From Gammaproteobacteria bacterium (GTDB lineage: Bacteria > Pseudomonadota > Gammaproteobacteria > Eutrophobiales > Eutrophobiaceae): a stretch of DNA of 64,000 bases. Under the pieces are notes generated by a model, which worked only from the letters and a program-made list of their open reading frames with translations, was not told the DNA's origin and searched no databases. The position numbers and the translations under genes were made by a program. Below are positions 26,801 to 33,628 of the stretch, piece after piece (within the stretch, counting starts at the first letter, position 1; every line of letters begins with the position of its first letter). Location: NCBI GenBank assembly GCA_004297165.1, contig SCUJ01000006.1, forward strand, positions 62,001-126,000, in the 5' to 3' direction.

Positions 26801-28012
26801 TTGGCCGCAATGACATCGCAACGCGTGCTTTCGGGCATGCGGCCGACGGGACAACTGCATCTGGGGCATTACCATGGGGTGCTGAAAAACTGGCTGAAGC
26901 TGCAGAACGAATACGAGTGTTATTTCTTCGTGGCGGACTGGCATGCCCTGACCACGGAATACGAAGACCCGCAGGCCATCGCCGGTTATGTCTGGGATAA
27001 CGTCATCGACTGGCTGGCGGTGGGCATCAATCCGGGTTCGGCCCGTCTGTTCATCCAGTCCCGCATCCCGGAACACGCCGAACTGCATCTCCTGTTGTCC
27101 ATGTGCACGCCGCTGAGCTGGCTCGAGCGCGTGCCGACCTACAAGGATCAGCAGGAGAAACTCAAAAACCGGGACCTTACCACCTACGGGTTTCTGGGAT
27201 ACCCCCTGCTCCAGTCCGCGGACATCATGATCTACAAGGCTGGATTCGTGCCGGTCGGCGAGGACCAGGTCGCCCATGTCGAACTGACGCGGGAGGTCGC
27301 CCGGCGTTTCAATCATCTCTACGGTAAAGAACCCGGCTTCGAGGACAAGGTGCTCGCGGCCGCCATAAAGATGGGCAAGAAGAACAACCGTCTCTACCAT
27401 GATCTGCGCCGCGACTATCAGGAACAGGGGGACGCCGGGGCGCTGGAGAAGGCCCGCGCCATGGTGGAGAATCAGCAGAACATCAGCATCGGCGATCGGG
27501 AGCGTTTGATCGGTTATCTGGAAGGGGGAGGCAAGATGATCTTTCCCGAGCCGCAGGCCCTGCTCACCGCGGCGGCGAAGATGCCGGGGTTGGACGGACA
27601 GAAGATGTCCAAATCCTACGGCAATACGATCTCGTTGCGGGAGACCCCGGCCGCGGTGTCCGAGAAGATCCGCACCATGCCGACGGACCCGGCCAGGGTC
27701 CGGCGCAATGACCCCGGCCATCCGGACAAATGCCCGGTCTGGAGCCTGCACGCGGTGTACGCAGACGAGGATCAGAAGAAATGGGTCCGGGAGGGCTGCA
27801 CCAGCGCCGGGATCGGGTGTCTGGACTGCAAGCAGCCGGTGATCGACGCCATCCTCAAGGAGCTTGCGCCGATCCGCAAACGGGCGAAGGAATACATGGC
27901 CGATCCGGAAACCGTCCGGGGCATTATCGCCGAGGGGTGCGAATCCGCGCGGGATGTGGCCCGCGAGACCCTCGAGGAAGTGCGCGCGGCTATTGGTCTC
28001 GGCTATCGATGA
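26801..28012 (+). CDS. trpS: tryptophanyl-tRNA synthetase with four-cysteine motif
   Basis: A 403-residue class I synthetase charging tRNA-Trp, longer than the E. coli enzyme. HIGH-like TGQLHLGHYHG and KMSKS in GQKMSKSYGN are intact. C311, C333, C340 and C343 form C-x21-C-x6-C-x2-C, nearly the C-x22-C-x6-C-x2-C arrangement that holds a [4Fe-4S] cluster in Thermotoga TrpRS. Start TTG 26801 has AGGAGT five bases away; ATG 26810 would leave the site 14 bases off. The stop overlaps the scpA start as ATGA. Confidence 0.95.
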   Translation: MAAMTSQRVLSGMRPTGQLHLGHYHGVLKNWLKLQNEYECYFFVADWHALTTEYEDPQAIAGYVWDNVIDWLAVGINPGSARLFIQSRIPEHAELHLLLSMCTPLSWLERVPTYKDQQEKLKNRDLTTYGFLGYPLLQSADIMIYKAGFVPVGEDQVAHVELTREVARRFNHLYGKEPGFEDKVLAAAIKMGKKNNRLYHDLRRDYQEQGDAGALEKARAMVENQQNISIGDRERLIGYLEGGGKMIFPEPQALLTAAAKMPGLDGQKMSKSYGNTISLRETPAAVSEKIRTMPTDPARVRRNDPGHPDKCPVWSLHAVYADEDQKKWVREGCTSAGIGCLDCKQPVIDAILKELAPIRKRAKEYMADPETVRGIIAEGCESARDVARETLEEVRAAIGLGYR

Positions 28013-28809
28013 CCGCCGACGCCCCGGCCCGCGTCCAGGAGGAGATGCCCTTCGCCATCGTGCAGGGCGCCCCCTTGACGGAGATCCCCAAGGATCTCTA
28101 CATCCCCCCCGATGCCCTCGAGGTCATCCTCGAGGCCTTCGAAGGTCCGCTCGATCTTCTGTTGTATCTCATCAAGCGACAGAACATCGACATCCTGGAT
28201 ATACCGATCGCCCGGATCACGGAACAGTACATGAGGTATATCGAGCTCATGGATGTCTTGCAACTGGAGCTGGCAGGGGATTATCTGTTGATGGCCGCGG
28301 TGCTCGCGGAGATCAAGTCCCGCATGCTGTTGCCGCGTCCGGAAAATCCCGACGAAGAAGAGGACCCGCGGGCCGAATTGATCCGCCGGCTCCAGGAATA
28401 CGAGCGCTACAAACAGGCCGCCGAGGACCTGGATGCCTTGCCCCGTTATGGCCGGGATGTCTTTGCCGCGATCATCGAATTCCCCTTCAAGACATCCACC
28501 CAGAAACCGCCGGATGTCCCCCTGGAGGCCCTGCTGCGCGTCTTTGCCGAGGTCATGGAGCGGGCCGAGAAGTACGGACACCATCATGTGCGGAGGGAGG
28601 CCCTGTCGGTGCGCGAGCGCATGACCCTCATCCTCGGCCGGATCTCCGCGGAGGAATTCACCGATTTCAAGGATCTGTTCACCCCGGAAGAAGGCCGCGC
28701 CGGAGTCATCGTGGCGCTGCTCGCGGTCCTTGAACTCATCAAGGAGGCGCTGATTCAACTGGTGCAGAACGAGATCAACGGACCCATCTATGTAAAGGCG
28801 GCGGCATGA
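28009..28809 (+). CDS. scpA: segregation and condensation protein A
   Basis: A 266-residue kleisin-type subunit that works with Smc and ScpB in chromosome organisation. The N-terminal core EAFEGPLDLLLYLIKRQNIDI is diagnostic; LAGDYLLMAAVLAEIKSRMLLPRPE follows, and a winged-helix C-terminus begins at about residue 185. ATG 28009 overlaps the trpS stop by 4 bases (ATGA) and the gene overlaps scpB by 4, so trpS-scpA-scpB-rluB are translationally coupled. No smc gene is in the window. Confidence 0.95.
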   Translation: MTADAPARVQEEMPFAIVQGAPLTEIPKDLYIPPDALEVILEAFEGPLDLLLYLIKRQNIDILDIPIARITEQYMRYIELMDVLQLELAGDYLLMAAVLAEIKSRMLLPRPENPDEEEDPRAELIRRLQEYERYKQAAEDLDALPRYGRDVFAAIIEFPFKTSTQKPPDVPLEALLRVFAEVMERAEKYGHHHVRREALSVRERMTLILGRISAEEFTDFKDLFTPEEGRAGVIVALLAVLELIKEALIQLVQNEINGPIYVKAAA

Positions 28810-29474
28810 ACCCGGAACAACTCAAATTAATCATCGAGGCCGTGTTGATGGCCTCGGACAGCCCGCTCAATCTCGATTACCTGGAATCGCTGTTCGGCAA
28901 GGATGCGGAAAGACCCGATCGCGCCCTCATTCGCGAGTGCCTCGCCGCGCTCCAGGAAGACTACGCGGGACGGGCCGTGGAGCTGCGGGAGCTGGCCAGC
29001 GGTTACCGGTTCCAGGTGCGTGAGGATTACGCCGCATGGGTCAACCGGCTCTTCGAAGAACGCCCGCAACGCTATTCCCGCGCCCTTCTCGAGACGCTCG
29101 CGATCGTCGCCTACCGGCAGCCCATCACCCGCAACGAGATCGAGGATATTCGCGGGGTCAGCGTTAGTTCCAATATCGTCAAGACCCTCCAGGAACGCGG
29201 CTGGGTAAGGGTCGTGGGTCATCGGGATGTGCCGGGCAAGCCGGAGTTGCTGGCCACCACCCGCGAATTTCTCGATTATTTCAATCTCAGAAAATTGTCC
29301 GATCTCCCGAGTCTCGAGGCGATCAAGGATTACGATCAGATCAATCCTGACCTGTTCGAAGTCCTGCCGGCGGGCGAGGCTGCCACCGGCCAGACGCCGA
29401 ATAATAGCGTCGTGGAAGAGGGCCGGGGCGTGCACGTGGACAAGGTCATACCCTTTACGCCTCCCGATGCGTGA
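28806..29474 (+). CDS. scpB: segregation and condensation protein B
   Basis: A 222-residue protein with the two winged-helix domains of ScpB: IEAVLMASDSPLNLDYLESL, LRELASGYRFQVREDY, then LLETLAIVAYRQPITRNEIE, IRGVSVSSNIVKTLQERGWV and RDVPGKPELLATTREFLDYF. Forms the ScpAB complex with the preceding gene. ATG 28806 overlaps scpA by 4 bases and the C-terminus overlaps rluB by 8. The last 25 residues are a low-conservation tail. Confidence 0.95.
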   Translation: MNPEQLKLIIEAVLMASDSPLNLDYLESLFGKDAERPDRALIRECLAALQEDYAGRAVELRELASGYRFQVREDYAAWVNRLFEERPQRYSRALLETLAIVAYRQPITRNEIEDIRGVSVSSNIVKTLQERGWVRVVGHRDVPGKPELLATTREFLDYFNLRKLSDLPSLEAIKDYDQINPDLFEVLPAGEAATGQTPNNSVVEEGRGVHVDKVIPFTPPDA

Positions 29475-30408
29475 TCGCGCGGCGGCGAAGCGGGCACGGC
29501 CGCAAATACCCGCAAGTCCCGCCGGAGAACGCCTGCATAAGGTCCTGGCGCGCGCGGGTCTCGCCTCCCGGCGCGAGATCGAGTCCTGGATCGAGGCGGG
29601 GCGGGTCAGGCTGAACGGCAAACCCGCCGGACTCGGTGACCGCGCAAGCGCCTCAGACCGCATCGAGGTCGATGGCGAACTCGTGGATCTGCGCGCCGTC
29701 ACGCCCCTTAAAACACGGGTGCTGGTCTATTACAAGGAGGCCGGCGAGGTCTGCACCCGCAAGGACCCGGAAGGGCGGCCAACCATCTTCGCGAAACTTC
29801 CCAGGATCCGACGGGGACAATGGGTCGCGATCGGACGTCTCGATCTGAATACGACCGGTCTGATCCTGTTCACGACCAACGGCGAACTCGCCCACCGTCT
29901 TATGCACCCCTCCCGGGAGATCGAGCGCGAATACTCGGTGCGGGTCATCGGTCAGGCGACTCCGGCCCAGATCCAGAACCTGCTTCGGGGCGTGGAGCTG
30001 GCGGACGGTCCGGCGGCCTTCAATGCCGTCCGCGAGATCGGGGGCACGGGGATCAACCGGTGGTATTCCGTGGTCCTCAAGGAAGGCCGCAATCGCGAGG
30101 TGCGGCGACTCTGGGAATCCCAGGGGCTTACCGTCAGCCGCCTGATCCGGACCCGTTACGGTCCTTGCAGCCTGTTGCGCTGGCGGCACCCTGGTCAGTT
30201 CTGGGATCTGGAGCTGAAGGAATTTGCCGAACTGATGGTCGCGGCGGGGCTGCACGCCGAAGCATCAAAACCCAGGGGACGGATCTCGCGACCCAAATCC
30301 GCGACCGGAGGACGGACCCACCGATCCAAGCCCGCAACCAGAGAACGGACCGGGCGCGGGAAGACTGACCGCGCCAGGCGGAGGCCCGGATCCGATCGGG
30401 ATGAGTGA
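29467..30408 (+). CDS. rluB: 23S rRNA pseudouridine synthase, RluB type
   Basis: A 313-residue RsuA/RluB-family enzyme modifying 23S rRNA. An N-terminal S4 RNA-binding domain (GERLHKVLARAGLASRREIE, about 21-80) precedes the catalytic domain with GRLDLNTTGLILFTTNG (catalytic Asp) and LKEGRNREVRRLWESQGL. The last 45 residues are a Lys/Arg/Thr/Gly-rich basic tail, usual for RluB. The gene overlaps scpB by 8 bases and the endonuclease-like gene by 8. RluB rather than RsuA is favoured by the scpAB context. Confidence 0.94.
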   Translation: MRDRAAAKRARPQIPASPAGERLHKVLARAGLASRREIESWIEAGRVRLNGKPAGLGDRASASDRIEVDGELVDLRAVTPLKTRVLVYYKEAGEVCTRKDPEGRPTIFAKLPRIRRGQWVAIGRLDLNTTGLILFTTNGELAHRLMHPSREIEREYSVRVIGQATPAQIQNLLRGVELADGPAAFNAVREIGGTGINRWYSVVLKEGRNREVRRLWESQGLTVSRLIRTRYGPCSLLRWRHPGQFWDLELKEFAELMVAAGLHAEASKPRGRISRPKSATGGRTHRSKPATRERTGRGKTDRARRRPGSDRDE

Positions 30409-31045
30409 CAGCAGTCTGCTGGTCTTGTACCGGCGCCTCCATGCGGCCTATGGCCCGCAGGAGTGGTGGCCCGCAGAGACCCCGTTCGAGGTCATGGTCG
30501 GCGCGGTGCTGACCCAGAACACGGCCTGGCCGAATGTCGCCAAGGCCATCCAGGCTCTGCGCGAGGCCAGGATGCTCGACCCGGATCGGATCATGGAGGT
30601 GGAAGAGACCGAACTCGCCCTGATAATCAAGCCCTCCGGCTATTTCAACGTCAAGAGCCGCAGACTCAAAGCTCTTTGTCACTGGCTGCAATCCGGCGGC
30701 GGCATTTCCGGGCACTCGGACAAGACCACGCCGGAACTGCGGACCTCCCTGCTCGCGGTGCATGGCATCGGACCCGAGACGGCGGACGACATCCTGCTCT
30801 ACGCCTTCGAACGCCCGGTATTCGTGATCGATGCTTATACCCGCCGTCTCCTGCTCACGCTGATGCTGATAAACGGCAACGAAACCTATGCTGATTTGCA
30901 GCAATTGTTCATGGCCGCCCTGCCGGAGGATGTCGCCTTATATAATGAATACCATGCCCTGATCGTCAGGCACGCGAAGGAACGCTGCGCGGCAACCCAC
31001 GAATGCCGGCACTGCCGCGTGGAGGCGCCGCTCGAATCGGGTTAA
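30401..31045 (+). CDS. endonuclease III-related HhH-GPD DNA glycosylase
   Basis: A 214-residue base-excision-repair protein. It has VLTQNTAWPNVAK near the N-terminus, the hairpin LLAVHGIGPETADDILLYAF, and the catalytic Asp in FVIDAYTRRLL. Where E. coli Nth has the lyase lysine (GVGRKTA), this protein has Glu (GIGPETA), so it is probably a monofunctional glycosylase, possibly of the 3-methyladenine MagIII kind. The C-terminal cysteine cluster is CAATHECRHC, three cysteines with x5 and x2 spacing, not the four of classical Nth, so the Fe-S cluster may be absent or completed elsewhere. Overlaps rluB by 8 bases. Confidence 0.85.
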   Translation: MSDSSLLVLYRRLHAAYGPQEWWPAETPFEVMVGAVLTQNTAWPNVAKAIQALREARMLDPDRIMEVEETELALIIKPSGYFNVKSRRLKALCHWLQSGGGISGHSDKTTPELRTSLLAVHGIGPETADDILLYAFERPVFVIDAYTRRLLLTLMLINGNETYADLQQLFMAALPEDVALYNEYHALIVRHAKERCAATHECRHCRVEAPLESG

Positions 31046-31064
31046 ATGCCAGGATCCAGAATGT

Positions 31065-31138
31065 GATCTCGCCAAGCCGCTAAGACGCCAAGAACTATAA
31101 ATTGGTTTTCTTGGCGGGCTTCGCGTCTTGGCAAGATC
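31065..31138. repeat. imperfect 30-bp inverted repeat (dispersed-repeat type)
   Basis: Two arms of about 30 bp starting GATCTCGCCAAG and ending CTTGGCAAGATC, separated by about a dozen bases, can fold into a long stem with a few mismatches. It lies in the 232-base gap between the glycosylase gene and tpiA. It may act as a terminator or be a REP-like sequence; no other copy was seen in this window. Confidence 0.6.
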
Positions 31139-31277
31139 CCCGCGAACGCCTGCCAGGAATCGCATTGTTCGGTTCCAGCTTGATGCGGATACGCTGAACC
31201 TGCCTTTATCGTTTTTACTTTTCCGGCATTTGTTGTAAGCTTTGCGCCCTTTCCGGCAAGCTTGATACGGGAGCAGC

Positions 31278-32036
31278 ATGACAAGACGACAGCCGCTGGT
31301 GGCCGCCAACTGGAAGATGAACGGCGCCCTGCAAACCGTACGGCCGCTCATCGCGGGTGTGCTCGCGGGAGTGGCGGACGGCATCCCGGCGGAAGTCGCA
31401 ATCTGTCCGCCCTTTGTCTATCTGCCTGAGGTGGGTCGCGCGTTGCAGGGCTCGCGTGTGGCGCTCGGCGCGCAGAACGTCTCGGAACACGCCGCGGGCG
31501 CCCATACCGGCGAGATTGCGGCGGCGATGCTCATGGATCTTGGCTGCAAGTATGTCATCGTCGGTCACTCGGAGCGGCGTCATATCTATGGCGAGACCAA
31601 TGTCATAGTGGCCGGGAAATTCGTCAGCGCCAGCCGGGCCGGGCTGATCCCGATCTTGTGTGTGGGCGAGGAATTGTCCGATCGGGAGGCGGGACAGACG
31701 GAGGAAGTCGTCGCGAACCAGCTCGATGCCGTGATTCAGGCGGCTGGAATCGGAAGTTTCGCCGCCGCCGTGGTCGCCTACGAGCCGGTTTGGGCGATAG
31801 GCACGGGCAAGGTCGCCACGCCCGATCAGGCCCAGCAGGTGCATGCCTTCATCCGCCTGCGACTGGCCCGGCACGATACGGGGATAGCGGATCGCCTGCG
31901 CATCCTTTACGGCGGCAGCGTCAAGGCGGGAAATGCGAAAGAACTGTTTGCTATGGCAGACATCGATGGTGGCCTGATCGGCGGGGCCTCGCTTCAGGCC
32001 GAGGAATTTATAGGTATCTGCCGCGCGGCGGAGTAA
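31278..32036 (+). CDS. tpiA: triose-phosphate isomerase
   Basis: A 252-residue (beta/alpha)8 enzyme interconverting dihydroxyacetone phosphate and glyceraldehyde 3-phosphate. Active-site residues are visible: NWKMNG (Lys), KYVIVGHSERR (His), VAYEPVWAIGTGK (Glu and the flexible loop), and ILYGGSVKAGN for phosphate binding. GGGAGC precedes ATG 31278. It begins the common gammaproteobacterial run tpiA-secG-tRNA-Leu-nuo; the secG start follows the stop by 8 bases. Confidence 0.97.
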   Translation: MTRRQPLVAANWKMNGALQTVRPLIAGVLAGVADGIPAEVAICPPFVYLPEVGRALQGSRVALGAQNVSEHAAGAHTGEIAAAMLMDLGCKYVIVGHSERRHIYGETNVIVAGKFVSASRAGLIPILCVGEELSDREAGQTEEVVANQLDAVIQAAGIGSFAAAVVAYEPVWAIGTGKVATPDQAQQVHAFIRLRLARHDTGIADRLRILYGGSVKAGNAKELFAMADIDGGLIGGASLQAEEFIGICRAAE

Positions 32037-32044
32037 TAAACACA

Positions 32045-32503
32045 ATGCAAGCATTACAGACAATATTATTCGTACTGCAAATCCTGGTATCGATCTCGCT
32101 GATCGGATTTATCCTGATACAGCATGGCAAGGGCGCCGACGCCGGCGCGGCCTTCGGGAGCGGCGCTTCCTCGACCGTATTCGGTGCGCGGGGATCGGGC
32201 AATTTCCTGACCAAGGCAACCACAGTCCTGGCGGCGTTATTCCTGACCAACAGCCTGGCTTTGGGCTATCTGGCGACGCAGCGGGTGAAAGCGGAGACCG
32301 GCGCGCTGCAGCAACAGACGGATTCGGTGATTCTTCAGGGGCAGGGTGAAACGCCCGCGACCCCGGTCGGGAACGAGGCAGCGCCGGAAACCACCGAAAC
32401 CGCCACGCAGGAAGAAACCGTAATGCCGCCGGAGACGCAGGATACACTGACCGCACCGGCAACCCCGACCGAGTCGGATGTGCCGGCGGTCCCGCAAGAG
32501 TAA
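32045..32503 (+). CDS. secG: protein translocase subunit SecG with extended tail
   Basis: A 152-residue inner-membrane subunit of SecYEG. Two transmembrane helices (about 3-24 and 54-75) flank the conserved loop LIQHGKGADAGAAFGSGAS, which continues into TVFGARGS. From about residue 85 there is a Pro/Ala/Thr/Glu-rich tail of about 68 residues, typical of longer proteobacterial SecG and of no known function. It ends 37 bases before the tRNA-Leu gene. Confidence 0.94.
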   Translation: MQALQTILFVLQILVSISLIGFILIQHGKGADAGAAFGSGASSTVFGARGSGNFLTKATTVLAALFLTNSLALGYLATQRVKAETGALQQQTDSVILQGQGETPATPVGNEAAPETTETATQEETVMPPETQDTLTAPATPTESDVPAVPQE

Positions 32504-32540
32504 GCTATTCAGTAATCGCGCCGGCGCAATACCGGCCCAC

Positions 32541-32625
32541 GCCGATGTGGTGAAATTGGTAGACACGCCATCTTGAGGGGGTGGTGGGGTAACCCGTGAC
32601 GGTTCGAGTCCGTCCATCGGCACCA
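32541..32625 (+). tRNA. tRNA-Leu (anticodon GAG)
   Basis: A complete 85-base class II tRNA with encoded CCA. Acceptor stem GCCGATG pairs with CATCGGC; the anticodon stem CCATC/GGTGG encloses loop TTGAGGG, giving GAG for Leu CUY codons. A long variable arm and the T-loop GGTTCGAGTCC follow. Its place after secG and before the nuo locus is conserved in Gammaproteobacteria. Confidence 0.97.
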
Positions 32626-32797
32626 ATTCAATTTCTACAGACCTTTAAGCCTTTTTCTCTAGCTTTGACAATGCCTCCGGCGCTAGGCAATAATGCCATC
32701 GGGTGATGTTTTTTGCAGAGACCTTGCCGCCAATCGCGCGGCGCCCGACAGGCGCCGGTGTGTGGTCTGTTAAAATCTATCTTTCGGGGAGATGGCG

Positions 32798-33607
32798 ATG
32801 ATAAGTAGTAAAAAGGCATTGCAGTGGGTGGCAATCCTTGGTCTGGCATCCATGACTGCGATCGCGCAAGCCGCGGATCCGGCCAGCATGAGCGTGGCGG
32901 ACATCAGCACTTGCATGCGCGCCAATGTGGTCGATCGCGGTTCGCTGCGGGATTTTCAGATTGCATCCACGGACCGCGAGGGCAAGACCAACACCATCAA
33001 GGTGAAGGTATTTTGGAAACCCGCCAAGGACAGCCCCGACGAGCGCATCACCTTGCAGGTTGTCGAACCCGAAACGCTCGCCGGCACCTCCTATCTGCTG
33101 GTCACCGATGGCCAGGCGGACACATTGTATCTTTATCTTCCGGCTCTGCAGCGGGTTCAGCCGGTGGCCAGCAACGAATTGTCCCAGAAACTCTGGGGCA
33201 GCGATTTCACCCTCGCCGATGTCAAGCAGGTGCAGGGTCTGCTGCTCGATGGCGAAGCCAAGCGGCTGGCCGATGTTGTAGTCGCCAATCGCCCCGCCTA
33301 CCTGATCGAGACGACCACCAATCTTGAACAAACCGGTTACCGAAAGGTGCTGACTTATGTGGATCAGGAGAGCTGTACCCTGACCAAGACTGAACTGTTC
33401 TCGGACGGGGAGACGCCGCACAAGATCCTGGAGGCCGATATATCGACGTTGCTTAAGGTCGATCCTTACTGGCTCATGCTCGGTTACCGGATGACAGACC
33501 ATCGTACCGGAACGCACACGGACCTGAAATTGAGCGATATCTACATCCTCGAACGGCTGCCGGAAACGCTGTTTACGCCGGACGGGTTCTACACCAAGCA
33601 GGAATAG
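32798..33607 (+). CDS. outer-membrane lipoprotein-sorting (LolA-like) periplasmic protein
   Basis: A 269-residue exported protein with signal peptide (about 1-25, cleavage after AIAQA). The mature sequence has the LolA/LolB-like beta fold of the family annotated outer membrane lipoprotein-sorting protein: DFQIASTDREGKTNTIKVKV, PETLAGTSYLLVTDG, LYLYLPALQRVQPVASNE, GSDFTLADVKQ and a closing KLSDIYILERLPETLFTPDG. Such proteins are encoded beside RND/MMPL exporters and may carry lipid cargo; here the RND gene starts 21 bases later. ATG 32798 is chosen over ATG 32792 for spacing from GGGGAG. True lipoprotein sorting (LolA) is not implied. Confidence 0.85.
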   Translation: MISSKKALQWVAILGLASMTAIAQAADPASMSVADISTCMRANVVDRGSLRDFQIASTDREGKTNTIKVKVFWKPAKDSPDERITLQVVEPETLAGTSYLLVTDGQADTLYLYLPALQRVQPVASNELSQKLWGSDFTLADVKQVQGLLLDGEAKRLADVVVANRPAYLIETTTNLEQTGYRKVLTYVDQESCTLTKTELFSDGETPHKILEADISTLLKVDPYWLMLGYRMTDHRTGTHTDLKLSDIYILERLPETLFTPDGFYTKQE

Positions 33608-33628
33608 GCCGCCCCCAGGGCATTCACA

